Source: Pseudomonas fluorescens (lineage in GTDB: Bacteria > Pseudomonadota > Gammaproteobacteria > Pseudomonadales > Pseudomonadaceae). From it: a DNA stretch of 64,000 nucleotides. Each line of letters opens with the position of its first letter. Within the stretch, counting starts at the first letter, position 1. Shown here in pieces: positions 1 through 8,305 of the stretch. The translations under genes were made by a program, and so were the position numbers. The stretch spans positions 2,108,001 through 2,172,000 of the forward strand of contig NZ_CP012831.1 of the NCBI RefSeq assembly GCF_001307275.1, written 5' to 3'. A model generated the notes under the pieces. The model saw only the letters and a list, made by a program, of their open reading frames with translations, was not told the origin of the DNA and searched no databases.

Positions 1-330
1 ATCGAGCGATAGGACATGACCGTCCAGCTCCAGCCCGAGCGTCAAGCCCTCGGGCAATCGATGCGGCATCGACACGGCCGTCCAACCCTGGACGTCGAGT
101 CGCAACGCCTGATAACCGCCGGGCTGCACGTGCACACCATATTCCTGCCCATCCAGTACCGCCCGCTCGCGCAACTGCTGCACCAGCGCAACGAAGTCCC
201 GGGCTTGCTGGCGGGCTTCACGCGCCGGGCCCGGCCCGGTGGCGAAGCGGACCATGCCCCCCAGGACGCCGATCAAGACGATAACGACCATCAGCTCCAA
301 CAAGGTGAAGCCCCGGCAACGGCGCGGCAT
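1..330 (-). CDS. gspH: Type II secretion minor pseudopilin GspH (3' end beyond window)
   Basis: Partial gene of 110 codons that runs off the left edge of the window. The N-terminus is a class III prepilin leader: a short basic start, then Gly7 followed by Phe-Thr-Leu-Leu-Glu (cleavage expected after Gly7, conserved Glu at +5 of the mature protein) and a hydrophobic helix to about residue 25. Minor pseudopilins of the GspH/FimT type sit at the tip of the periplasmic pseudopilus that pushes substrates through the secretin. The start chosen is the ATG at 330, two bases after the gspG stop; an in-frame GTG at 336 overlapping that stop is an alternative. The position right after gspG fits GspH. 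The rest of the operon (gspI-M) should lie outside the window. Confidence 0.85.
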   Translation of the reverse strand, partial: MPRRCRGFTLLELMVVIVLIGVLGGMVRFATGPGPAREARQQARDFVALVQQLRERAVLDGQEYGVHVQPGGYQALRLDVQGWTAVSMPHRLPEGLTLGLELDGHVLSLD

Positions 331-332
331 GT

Positions 333-791
333 TCACTCGGCCCAATTGCCGATGTCGGCCGCCATCCCTTCACCACCCGACACGCCATCGGCGCCCAGGG
401 AGTAGAGGTCATAGCCGCCATCGAGGGATTTGTGCCCAGGATTGAGGTACTGGTAGGGCGTGCCCCAAGGGTCGACCGGCAAGCTTTTCAGATAACCCTG
501 GGGATTCCAGTTCCTGGCCGCGGGGGTACCGGACGGGCGTTTGCTCAACGCCTCCAGGCCTTGTTGGGTCGAGGGGTACTGGAAGTTGTCGAGGCGGTAC
601 ATTTCCAGGGCCGTGGCGATCGCCTGGATATCGGTGCGGGCGGCCGTGACCTTGGCCTGGTCGGGTCGGCTCATGAACTGCGGCACGACGATGGCGCCCA
701 GTACGCCAATGATGACCACCACCACCATGATTTCGATCAGGGTAAAACCACGTTGTTGCTGGCGTGCGGGTCGCTTGCTTTGGAGTTTCAT
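333..791 (-). CDS. gspG: Type II secretion major pseudopilin GspG
   Basis: 152 aa, close to the usual 140-150 aa of major pseudopilins. A basic leader (residues 1-15, ending QQQRG) is followed by FTLIE and a hydrophobic stretch, the substrate signature of prepilin peptidase (GspO/PilD), with cleavage after Gly15. The C-terminal half has the typical GspG signatures: a Tyr-Pro-Ser-Thr-Gln-Gln-Gly-Leu-Glu-Ala block, then DPWGTPYQY, and a final SLGADG calcium-loop motif. GspG polymerises into the periplasmic pseudopilus driven by GspE and GspF. The gene starts 4 nt after gspF and is followed directly by gspH, so it is translated within the same operon. Confidence 0.96.
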   Translation of the reverse strand: MKLQSKRPARQQQRGFTLIEIMVVVVIIGVLGAIVVPQFMSRPDQAKVTAARTDIQAIATALEMYRLDNFQYPSTQQGLEALSKRPSGTPAARNWNPQGYLKSLPVDPWGTPYQYLNPGHKSLDGGYDLYSLGADGVSGGEGMAADIGNWAE

Positions 792-794
792 CGT

Positions 795-2003
795 TCAGTT
801 CACCAATTGGTTGAGGCTCAGGATGGGGAGGAGGATGGCCATGACGATCAGCAGCACGACGCCACCCATCAGCACCAACATGGCCGGTTCGAAAAGGCTC
901 ACCACCAACGCGATGCGCGCCGCGAGGCTGGCCTCCTGTTGTTCGGCGGCCCGGGCCAGCATGTTGTCGAGTTCGCCGGCCCGTTCGCCGCTGGCGATCA
1001 TGTGCAGCATCAGCGGCGGAATATCACCGCCCTGCTCCAGGCCACGGGTCAGGGTCCCGCCCTCACGTACCGAGCGTGCAACGTCCGCCATGCGGGCGCG
1101 GATCGTCAGGTTGCCGATCACCTGGGCGGCGATGTGCAAGGCCTCCACCAGCGGCACCGCGCTTTTGCTCAGGATCGCCAAGGTGCTGGCGAATCGCGCC
1201 GCCTCCATCGCCCGCAGCACCTCGCCCAGCAGCGGCAGCCGCAGCAACAAGCGATGCCAGCGCAGGCGCCACGCCGGTTGGCGCAGGCTCCAGCGCCACA
1301 ACCCGAACAGCCCGGCCAGGGCACCGAGCAGCACCAGGCCATGGCGGCGCAAGCCATCGCTCACGGCGATCAGCGCTTGGGTCAGCCAGGGCAACGGCTG
1401 ACCGCTGTCGATGAAAATCTTCACCACATCCGGCACCACATAACCCAGCAGGAACGCGACAATCGCGACACAGGCCAGCATCAGGATCAGCGGGTACACC
1501 AACGCCAGTTGAATACGCTGGCGCGAGGCCTGGCGCGCCTGGGTGTAGCTCGCCAGTTGCTCCAACACCTGGCCCAGGTGACCCGACTGCTCGCCCGCCG
1601 CGACCGTGGCGCAGAACAGTTCGGGGAACGCTTGAGGGAAGGCCCTCAGTGCCGTCGCCAGCGCGTGGCCTTCCATCACCCGGCTGCGCACCGCCGCCAG
1701 CAGGTGGGCAACGCGGCGTTTCTGGCTCTGTTGCGCCACCGCCCCCAGGGACTCCTCAAGGGGCAGGCCGGCCTGGATCAAGGTGGACAGCTGCAACGTC
1801 AGTAACGCCAGATCCGCCGGCCCCAAACGCCCCCCGGCATGGCGCCCGCCCAGGACTCGCTGGTCCTTGGCTTGCGCCAGTTCGCTGGGCAGCAAGCCAC
1901 GCTCGCGCAACAATTGGCGAGCATGGCGGGGGCTGTCGGCTTCCACGCGGCCCTTGCAGCGTCGGCCCTGGGGGTTTTCGGCCCGATAATCGAAGGTCGG
2001 CAT
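795..2003 (-). CDS. gspF: Type II secretion inner-membrane platform protein GspF
   Basis: 402 aa, the expected size for GspF/PilC. It begins MPTFDYRAENPQGRR, the usual family N-terminus, after a good AGGAGG ribosome site about 8 nt upstream; a longer frame reaching 2045 would overlap gspE and lacks family similarity, so ATG 2003 is chosen. Two repeated GspF domains (about residues 70-195 and 275-395) each carry the GxPLxESL/VPLVEALH-type motif, with three membrane segments (about 170-190, 215-240, 370-395). The protein is the polytopic platform that couples the GspE ATPase to pseudopilus assembly. It lies 4 nt after gspE in the operon. Confidence 0.95.
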   Translation of the reverse strand: MPTFDYRAENPQGRRCKGRVEADSPRHARQLLRERGLLPSELAQAKDQRVLGGRHAGGRLGPADLALLTLQLSTLIQAGLPLEESLGAVAQQSQKRRVAHLLAAVRSRVMEGHALATALRAFPQAFPELFCATVAAGEQSGHLGQVLEQLASYTQARQASRQRIQLALVYPLILMLACVAIVAFLLGYVVPDVVKIFIDSGQPLPWLTQALIAVSDGLRRHGLVLLGALAGLFGLWRWSLRQPAWRLRWHRLLLRLPLLGEVLRAMEAARFASTLAILSKSAVPLVEALHIAAQVIGNLTIRARMADVARSVREGGTLTRGLEQGGDIPPLMLHMIASGERAGELDNMLARAAEQQEASLAARIALVVSLFEPAMLVLMGGVVLLIVMAILLPILSLNQLVN

Positions 2004-2007
2004 GGCG

Positions 2008-3471
2008 CTAATCCTCCTGGGTAATGCGCAGCAGTTCGTCGACACTGGTCAGGCCTTCCAGCACGCGCTGGCGACCGTCCTGGAACAGGCTGCGGGAGGT
2101 TTTGCGGGCCTCGGCGGCTAGCGCCTGCTCGGTGGCGCCCTGGTGAATCAACTGCGACAGGGCGGCGTTGACATGCACCAGCTCATAGATGCCGAAGCGC
2201 CCGCGATAGCCTTTCTGGCATCGCTCGCAGCCCTGGGCCTTGAACAACTTGGGCGCGGCATCGGCGTCGAGGCCCAGGCGCCGACACGTGGCGGCGTCGG
2301 CCACATAAGGGGCTTTGCAGGAGGGGCACAGACAGCGCAACAAACGCTGGGCGACGATGCCGGCCAGGGACGACGCCAGCAGATACGCATCCACGCCCAT
2401 GTCCACCAGCCGCGTGACCGCGCCGACGGCGGTGTTGGTGTGCAGGGTCGAGAGCACCAGGTGCCCGGTCAGCGACGCCTGGACGGCGATTTCGGCGGTC
2501 TCGCGGTCGCGTATTTCGCCGACCATCACCACGTCCGGATCCTGGCGCAAAATGGCCCGCAAGCCGCGGGCGAAGGTCATGTCGACTTTCGGGTTGACCG
2601 GCATCTGGCCGATACCCGGCAGGTGATATTCGATGGGGTCTTCGACCGTGAGGATGTTGCGGCTCTGGTCGTTGATGCTGCTCAGCGCCGCGTACAGGCT
2701 GGTGGTCTTCCCCGACCCCGTGGGCCCGGTGACCAACACGATGCCATGGGGCTTGCCGAGCAACTGGCGCAGGCTCGCCAGGGTGTCGTCGGGCAGGCCC
2801 AGGCGTTGCAGATCCAGACGCCCGGCCTGCTTGTCGAGCAAGCGCAACACCACCCGCTCGCCATGGGCCGAAGGCAGGGTCGAGACCCGCACATCGACCT
2901 CGTGCCCGGCCAGGCGCAACGCCATCCGGCCGTCCTGGGGCACGCGTTTTTCGGCGATGTCCAGGCGCGCCATGACCTTGATCCGCGACACCAGCAGGTT
3001 CGCCAGTTCCCGGCGCGGGCGCAGCATTTCCTGTAACTGCCCATCGATGCGCATGCGCACCGACAGGTATTGCTCGAACGTTTCCAGGTGCACATCCGAG
3101 GCATGCTCGCGGACCGCCTCGCTGAGCAGCGCATTGATCAGGCGAATGATCGGCGCATCACCCTGCTGCTCCAACAGGTCGGTGGTCTGCGGCATCTGGT
3201 CGGCCAGGCTGAGCAGGTCCAGTTCCTCGTCCAGGCCTTGGGCCACCTGCTCGGCGGCGCTTTGGCCCTGGCGATAGACGCTGGCCAGGCGTGCGGCGAA
3301 CTGCGCCGGCGCCAGGACCTGTACAGGTAGATCCCGCCCACACAGACGCCGGACTTCAGCCACGGCAGTCAGGGGCGTGTCGCTGCGCATCGCCAGGCTC
3401 AAGGTCGGCCCCGCGCCTTCCAGCAGCACGCCCAGGCGCCTGGCGAAACCAAAGGGCAACGGCTCGCTCAC
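2008..3471 (-). CDS. gspE: Type II secretion assembly ATPase GspE
   Basis: 487 aa cytoplasmic hexameric ATPase of the GspE/PilB family. Visible motifs: Walker A GPTGSGKTT at about residue 249, an Asp box (IDGQLQEMLRPRREL region), Walker B with DPDVVMVGEIRD, a His box (GHLVLSTLHTNTA) and a C-terminal tetracysteine zinc site (CLCPSC ... CERC, about residues 378-418). The N-terminal domain that contacts GspL is short. The start is a GTG at 3471 that overlaps the gspD stop by 4 nt, which suggests translational coupling. It powers pseudopilus growth together with GspF. Confidence 0.96.
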   Translation of the reverse strand: MSEPLPFGFARRLGVLLEGAGPTLSLAMRSDTPLTAVAEVRRLCGRDLPVQVLAPAQFAARLASVYRQGQSAAEQVAQGLDEELDLLSLADQMPQTTDLLEQQGDAPIIRLINALLSEAVREHASDVHLETFEQYLSVRMRIDGQLQEMLRPRRELANLLVSRIKVMARLDIAEKRVPQDGRMALRLAGHEVDVRVSTLPSAHGERVVLRLLDKQAGRLDLQRLGLPDDTLASLRQLLGKPHGIVLVTGPTGSGKTTSLYAALSSINDQSRNILTVEDPIEYHLPGIGQMPVNPKVDMTFARGLRAILRQDPDVVMVGEIRDRETAEIAVQASLTGHLVLSTLHTNTAVGAVTRLVDMGVDAYLLASSLAGIVAQRLLRCLCPSCKAPYVADAATCRRLGLDADAAPKLFKAQGCERCQKGYRGRFGIYELVHVNAALSQLIHQGATEQALAAEARKTSRSLFQDGRQRVLEGLTSVDELLRITQED

Positions 3472-5393
3472 AGGCCCTCCGGCTGCGGTGCAAGCAGGTC
3501 GACCACCGGCTCCTGCGCAGACGATTCGAACAACTGGCGGGCGTCCCGGGGCAGCAGCAGCGAATTGTTTTTCCGCGAGCCAGGTTTGCTCAACTCCCGG
3601 AGCGCGTCGTAGCGTTGCCGGCTCACATCGGCCAGGTCTTCGCTGCTGCGCACGATGGTCGGGCGCAGGAACACCATCAAGTTGCTTTTGGTCTGGGTGT
3701 CGCGGTTCCAGCGAAACAACGCGCCCAAGTAGGGAATACTGCGCAGCAGCGGCACACCGCTTTGCTGGCTGCGGACACTGTCGCGGATCAGGCCGCCGAT
3801 CACGATGATCTCGCCATCGTCCGCCAGGATCGTGCTCTTCAAGGCGCGCTTGTTGGTGATCAGGTCCGAGGAGTCCACACCGGAGACCGACGGCGCGATG
3901 TCCGACACCTCCTGCTCGACTTCAAGGCGCAAGGTCGAGCCTTCGTTGATGTAAGGCTTGACCTTGAGGCTGATACCCACGTCCTTGCGCTCCACAGTGG
4001 TGAACGGATTGTCCGCGCCGTTGCCGCTGGTGGCGTAGGAACCCGTCTTGAACGGAACGTTCTGGCCCACGATGATTTCCGCTTCCTGGTTATCCAGGGT
4101 CAGCAGGCTGGGGGTGGACAGCAGGTTGCTGTGGGCATTGCTCGCCAGCGCCGAGACCAGTGCACTGAAGCGATCGCCACCGAGGCGCAGGAATGCGCTT
4201 TCCTTGGTTTTATCCAGCTTGTTGAAGTCCAGGCCGATGATCGGGATGTCGGTTCCCGGGAAGTTGATGCTCCCTGTCGCGCTGCCGCTCTTGAGTCCCC
4301 ACTGCACCCCCAGCGCTTCGGAGATATCTCCGCTCACCTCGACGATGGCTGCATGAATGAGCACCTGGGCCCGGGGTTGGTCCAGCTCCCGGACGATGTT
4401 CTCGATGATGCGGACCTGGGCCGGCTCGGCGATCAAGACCAAGGCATTCTGGCTTTCATCGGCCTTGATCCTGAAGGGGCTGGCCCCCGCGGTTTCCCGT
4501 TGGCCAGCGAGGGCCGGCGTGGTTTTCCTATCCTGGCCGACACCTTCCAATACCTCGGCCAACTGTTTGGCATCGCTGTGACGCAGACGGATGACCCGCG
4601 CGTTGTCCTGGGAGGCGGCTGCCGGCACGTCCAGGGTCCGGGCCAGGTCGACCAGGCGTTGACGCACCGCTGGCGCGCCGATGATCACCAGCCGATTGCT
4701 GCGGCCGTCGGCGATCACCACGCCCGCCGTATCCCCCTCGCGCTTGCCGCCGGAGGCTTCCACGAGTGGGGCGATGTCCCCGGCCTGGGCGTGCTTCAAG
4801 CGCACCACCACGTGATTGCGGTTGCGTCCTGAATCCAACCGTTGCACCACGCCGGCGATGCGCTGGACGTTGGCGGCGGTGTCGGTGACTACCAGGGCGT
4901 TGGACGATACCGAAGGACCGACGTAACCATTGGCCGATACCAAGGGGCGGATCAGCCCGGCGACATCGGCGGCGATGCTCGATTGCAGGTCGAGGACCCG
5001 GGTGACGAACTGCGACGGTGTGGCGCTGTGTTCATCGGCGACACCGGCACGCGTCTTGGCATCGCTGACCGGCGTGATCAGGATCCGCTCGCCTTCGTCA
5101 ATCACGGTGAAGTTATGGGCATCGAGTACCGAATAGAACAACCGCCGCACCCCTTCGCGGTCCAGCGCCTCACGGGACATGACCGTGATGCGCCCCGACA
5201 CTCGGGGGTCGAGCACCACGGTCTTGCCCAGGATCGCGGAGAACTCTTCGACCACATCGCGCAGTTCCGCGTTGTTCATCGCCAGTTGCCACTGAACCTC
5301 TTCGGCCTGCAACAAACCGGCGGGCGTCAGCAGGCAAGACGCGGCGAGGCAGAACAGGACACGCGAAACACGGCCCCGGATAAAGCTGTTCAT
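3468..5393 (-). CDS. gspD: Type II secretion secretin GspD
   Basis: 641 aa outer-membrane secretin. The ATG at 5393 gives a clean Sec signal peptide (basic MNSFIRGRVSR, hydrophobic core, cleavage near LLQA/EE); an upstream GTG at 5405 would overlap gspC. Next come an N0 domain (residues about 32-110, with VVLDPRVSGRITV), three N1-N3 ring domains, and the secretin domain with LLSTPSLLTLDNQEAEIIVGQNVPFKTG and the C-terminal IPYLGALFRW/FLRPTIV block. A Ser/Arg/Leu-rich tail of about 60 residues could be the pilotin-binding S-domain. It forms the outer-membrane exit channel. It lies between gspC and gspE and overlaps gspE by 4 nt. Confidence 0.96.
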   Translation of the reverse strand: MNSFIRGRVSRVLFCLAASCLLTPAGLLQAEEVQWQLAMNNAELRDVVEEFSAILGKTVVLDPRVSGRITVMSREALDREGVRRLFYSVLDAHNFTVIDEGERILITPVSDAKTRAGVADEHSATPSQFVTRVLDLQSSIAADVAGLIRPLVSANGYVGPSVSSNALVVTDTAANVQRIAGVVQRLDSGRNRNHVVVRLKHAQAGDIAPLVEASGGKREGDTAGVVIADGRSNRLVIIGAPAVRQRLVDLARTLDVPAAASQDNARVIRLRHSDAKQLAEVLEGVGQDRKTTPALAGQRETAGASPFRIKADESQNALVLIAEPAQVRIIENIVRELDQPRAQVLIHAAIVEVSGDISEALGVQWGLKSGSATGSINFPGTDIPIIGLDFNKLDKTKESAFLRLGGDRFSALVSALASNAHSNLLSTPSLLTLDNQEAEIIVGQNVPFKTGSYATSGNGADNPFTTVERKDVGISLKVKPYINEGSTLRLEVEQEVSDIAPSVSGVDSSDLITNKRALKSTILADDGEIIVIGGLIRDSVRSQQSGVPLLRSIPYLGALFRWNRDTQTKSNLMVFLRPTIVRSSEDLADVSRQRYDALRELSKPGSRKNNSLLLPRDARQLFESSAQEPVVDLLAPQPEGL

Positions 5394-5401
5394 GAATTCG
5401 A

Positions 5402-5929
5402 TCACTCTGATTGCCCGGCCACCGGGCGTAGGTATTGCGAGGAATGCGGCGCGGCATGGCCCCCGTCTTCGAGGCTCAGCCGGCGCAGCAGGGGTTTGGC
5501 TGCGGGTTGCAGGGCCAAGCGCTCTTCACGTCCGTTACGCCACAACGTCACATGGCTGGCCTCGACCCGGCGCAGCACGCTGCCACCCGGCAAACGCTCG
5601 CCCACCTGGTAAATGCGCGGGCCGGCGGCGTCCGCCAGCAAGGCCCGCGACAAACCTTGGCCAGCGACAAAACTGGCTTGCAACGTGATCGGTTCGGCGC
5701 TTGGCGCCTGGGCACCTTCAGGCGCCAGGCCGAGCACAGTCGCCACCGCTTGGACATTGGGCAAGTCACGATGCGGCGCCACCGGCGAGTCGCTCACCAC
5801 CGGTACGTCACGGCCCAATGCCTGGCGAAAACGCCACTCCTGCCCGGCCAGCAATGCCCCATAGAGCAGCGGCACGAGCACCAGCGCCAGCGTCGGCAAA
5901 CGGCTGCCGACCCGCACCGGCAGGCTCAA
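5402..5929 (-). CDS. gspC: Type II secretion protein GspC (short form, no PDZ domain)
   Basis: 175 aa. One N-terminal membrane segment (about residues 12-30) is followed by a linker and a homology region (about 75-145: LQASFVAGQGLSRALLAD, then a YQVGERLPGGSVLRRVEASHVTL strand pattern) characteristic of GspC/XcpP. There is no room for a C-terminal PDZ domain, as in XcpP-type short forms. GspC links the inner-membrane platform to the N0 domain of GspD. The predicted start is a TTG at 5929 whose last two bases form part of the TGA that ends the upstream cytochrome gene, so translation is probably coupled to that gene. Assignment rests on the homology region, the size and the position before gspD. 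Confidence 0.85.
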   Translation of the reverse strand: MSLPVRVGSRLPTLALVLVPLLYGALLAGQEWRFRQALGRDVPVVSDSPVAPHRDLPNVQAVATVLGLAPEGAQAPSAEPITLQASFVAGQGLSRALLADAAGPRIYQVGERLPGGSVLRRVEASHVTLWRNGREERLALQPAAKPLLRRLSLEDGGHAAPHSSQYLRPVAGQSE

Positions 5930-6468
5930 CTTTGCACTCGCGGGAGGGTGACCACCGGCTTGGCGAAGGACATCCGGCGCACCACCCTACGCCCGGAAAA
6001 CTCATGCCAGAGCACCGCGCACAGGTGCAACGCGACAAGCATCGAAAGCACCATGCAAGACTGCACGTGGATCGTGTTGGCCAGTTCGATCAACACCGGA
6101 TCAGCCAATGGCTGAGGAAATCGAACGAGGCCGAAGACACTGATGGCGCTTTTCATCATCAGCACGCCGGTCACCAGCACGACGCCGATCACCAGGTAGA
6201 TCAGCGCGTGCACCGCCAAGGCCAGCCTCTTGTTCAAGGAAAGCGCCGTCCCCTGGGGCTCCCGTTCGCACACGAACAGCCAGGTCCGCCATACGAAAAA
6301 CGGAATGAACAGCGTGGTCAGCGACACATTGAATGACCCGACCCATTGTTGGGTCGAAGCGGACACCGGGTTGAACGCCACATAAAAACCGGACGCCAAC
6401 GCCCACAGGATAATGACCGCCGACAGCCAGTGCAGCAGCACCCGCCGCCTTGAGTAATTGATAGACAT
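5926..6468 (-). CDS. Cytochrome b561-like inner-membrane diheme protein
   Basis: 180 aa with four hydrophobic segments (about residues 14-32, 45-62, 85-107 and 132-152). Histidines sit within or next to them: one in LLHWLSA (segment 1), one in VHALIYL (segment 3), and TIHVQS and ALHLCAVLWHEF (segment 4). This is the pattern expected for two b hemes in the prokaryotic cytochrome b561 family (quinol-linked electron carriers). A GTG three bases upstream (6471) is an alternative start. The gene lies 66 nt after the LPMO gene and its stop overlaps the gspC start, so it is the second gene of an apparent LPMO-cytochrome-gsp operon. No T2SS component of this kind is known to me. A role in supplying electrons to the co-transcribed copper oxidase is inference. 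Confidence 0.85.
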   Translation of the reverse strand: MSINYSRRRVLLHWLSAVIILWALASGFYVAFNPVSASTQQWVGSFNVSLTTLFIPFFVWRTWLFVCEREPQGTALSLNKRLALAVHALIYLVIGVVLVTGVLMMKSAISVFGLVRFPQPLADPVLIELANTIHVQSCMVLSMLVALHLCAVLWHEFSGRRVVRRMSFAKPVVTLPRVQS

Positions 6469-6534
6469 CACTGCGTTCTCGTCTGAAGGCCCCAGGCAAC
6501 CTTGCGAGTCGCCCGGGGCCGTGCCTGTCAGGAC

Positions 6535-8001
6535 TTACAGCTTGTCCCAGGCGCTTTGCCACGACGCACCGACACCTGGCTCGAAACCGTTCGACGTCGG
6601 GGTGTATTGCTTGCAGTAGCCGGACGCTGGGAACGGCTTGCATTCGAAGACTTCGTCAGTCGCGCGCTGCAGCACTTTCGTGCCGGCGGTGTACTCGCTG
6701 ATGCCATTAGGGAATTCGAAGTCGTACTCGATGCCTACGCCCTCGCCGGTCAGGGTGACCGCTTGGGTCTCCTGGCGAGTGGTACGGCCGTCTACGGTAG
6801 TCCCCACCAGCGTCAGGGTGTGCGCGCCTGGGGCGCTGCGCACGTCCAGGTTCAGGCCGGTGCTGCCTGCGCCCACGGTCTGGCTCACGACACCCACCTG
6901 CTTGTTCTTTTCATCGAACAGAGTGGCTTCGAGATTCATGCTGCGGTTTGTCTGCGCAGTGAACGCCATGCTGACCCGCCCTTTGTCGAGGACGTACTCG
7001 GGCTGCAGGGAGGAAATCTCCATGCTGGCGCTGGCGTCTTCGCGCATGTCCAGTTGCACTTCGTAGCGCGTCACAGCGCTTTCTTTCTGGGCATACAGAC
7101 TGTTGGCGCCCTTGGCCGGCGCGATGTTGCCGTCCTCGTCCCGAACACCGGCACGAATGAGCGGATAAGCCTTGTTGAGGGCCTCGGCCAGTTTGAACGA
7201 CCAGTTTTCCGCCTTGCCTTCCTCAGCGTTGTCGATGCTGATTTCCAGGCTGTACTCGGCATTTTCGCCGCTGGCGGAGAATGCCCGGGCCTTGACCTTG
7301 TCGCCCACCAGCAACGGGGTCGATGGCGCAATGCTGCCCACCGCCGACCAGCCGCCCGGCAACGCGGCTTCGGCGAGGATGTTCACATCAATCGGGTTGT
7401 AGAACGCGTTGTCGGTATCGCCCACCGTCCAGACCGCCAGGACGACGTGATGACCTGTCTTGCTGTCGGGAATGACGCAGTTGTGCGGGGCACCTGCTAC
7501 CGGAACTTGATTACCGCCATCCACCGTACAGAACGGCGTGGTGTCGAACGAGGCACGCTTGAGCACTTCGTTCGGGTTCCAACCGTCGCGGGTAATGAAA
7601 TACTCATGTTTGGTCGCCGGGTGCGCTGCGGAGTATTGCCATTGGAAGACAATGTTGCGGTCCTTGATTTCAGTCAGGTGCCAGCGCGAAGCCGATTGCG
7701 CATCAAGGGCAGAAAACAGGGCACTGCCGCCGCTGGCGATCTTGCCATCGACAGGGCCTTGCAGTGGTCCGCCACCGGCTCCATTCGGGAAACCCTTGAA
7801 GGTTTCGCCGGTACTCTGCGGCTCGTATTGCGCGTCGCCGCAGTGCTGGTTGACACCTCTCTGGCACAACAATGCACGAGAAGGCGGTACTTCGACGAAA
7901 CCGTGGGCCAGCACACTTTGGGATGCCGCCATGGCCGACAACAGAACTAGCGAGGACGCACACCCCGTTAACACATTGCTCTTGTTGAAGTTGTTCTTCA
8001 T
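6535..8001 (-). CDS. Secreted AA10 lytic polysaccharide monooxygenase, chitin-binding (GbpA/CbpD-like)
   Basis: 488 aa. The ATG at 8001 gives a 32-residue signal peptide ending SVLA, so that the mature protein starts with His (HGFVEVPPSR), as copper-histidine-brace LPMOs require. The second brace histidine is in YSAAHPATKHEY (mature His95) and the axial Phe in NAFYNPIDV (mature about 168). Disulfide cysteines and an FITRDGWNPN block match the chitin-active AA10 family. After the AA10 domain (mature 1 to about 178) comes a GbpA module-2-like beta domain, and the last 55 residues (EYTAGTKVLQ ... CKQYTP ... WQSAWDKL) look like a CBM73 chitin-binding module. The CbpD relative in P. aeruginosa is a T2SS substrate; here the gene heads the gsp operon itself. 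In-frame ATGs at 8022 and 8043 exist but would weaken the signal peptide. Confidence 0.93.
   Translation of the reverse strand: MKNNFNKSNVLTGCASSLVLLSAMAASQSVLAHGFVEVPPSRALLCQRGVNQHCGDAQYEPQSTGETFKGFPNGAGGGPLQGPVDGKIASGGSALFSALDAQSASRWHLTEIKDRNIVFQWQYSAAHPATKHEYFITRDGWNPNEVLKRASFDTTPFCTVDGGNQVPVAGAPHNCVIPDSKTGHHVVLAVWTVGDTDNAFYNPIDVNILAEAALPGGWSAVGSIAPSTPLLVGDKVKARAFSASGENAEYSLEISIDNAEEGKAENWSFKLAEALNKAYPLIRAGVRDEDGNIAPAKGANSLYAQKESAVTRYEVQLDMREDASASMEISSLQPEYVLDKGRVSMAFTAQTNRSMNLEATLFDEKNKQVGVVSQTVGAGSTGLNLDVRSAPGAHTLTLVGTTVDGRTTRQETQAVTLTGEGVGIEYDFEFPNGISEYTAGTKVLQRATDEVFECKPFPASGYCKQYTPTSNGFEPGVGASWQSAWDKL
7990..7998 (-). promoter_or_regulatory. A-rich CA-type motif at the LPMO translation start (possible Hfq/Crc site)
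   Basis: Codons 2-4 of the LPMO gene read AAGAACAAC on the minus strand. This fits the AAnAANAA pattern that Hfq with Crc binds to block translation during catabolite repression in Pseudomonas. It is directly after the ATG, a typical place for such sites. The motif is seen; its function is inferred. Confidence 0.35.
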
Positions 8002-8043
8002 ATAAAATTCCAGACTAGTCATCAAAAATGAAAGACGTATCAC

Positions 8044-8305
8044 CGTCCTCTTGAAAGGTGCGCCAGACCGCTCAGCGCCTGCCCTTGCAAGTGCCAGGAA
8101 CCTTATAGAAAGTTGAATATTTCATGTGTAGGACAAATCTCTCAACTTAGAAGGAATGATCTCTGAATCAATTTCCCCTACATAACTTGAGAAACTTCTT
8201 ACGAATAGAAATAACTATCGAAAAAAAAGATAAATAAACACAAACAAACACATCAGGCATAACTACCGGCTGGGTTTATGGCGGATCGTTAAACACGCGA
8301 GCAAT
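8044..8305. promoter_or_regulatory. AT-rich intergenic region upstream of the LPMO-gsp operon
   Basis: About 260 bases with no credible gene between the LPMO start and the hemE terminator. It is clearly richer in A and T than its surroundings, especially 8101-8265, which includes a run of A at 8220-8229. It must hold the promoter and leader of the minus-strand LPMO-cytochrome-gsp operon. TATAAG-like and TTGAGA-like hexamers are present but no convincing -35/-10 pair was found. The composition is compatible with a silenced (H-NS family MvaT/MvaU) or recently acquired promoter region. Confidence 0.5.

Noticed and set aside
432..1805. Long plus-strand open frame (457 codons) opposite gspF/gspG
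   Set aside because: Antisense shadow of gspF and gspG; the translation is low-complexity His/Gln/Arg and matches no family, as expected in GC-rich DNA.
7960..7965. Possible lipobox (Leu-Thr-Gly-Cys) in the LPMO N-terminus
   Set aside because: It lies before the hydrophobic core of the signal peptide, and cleavage there would destroy the N-terminal histidine needed for copper binding.
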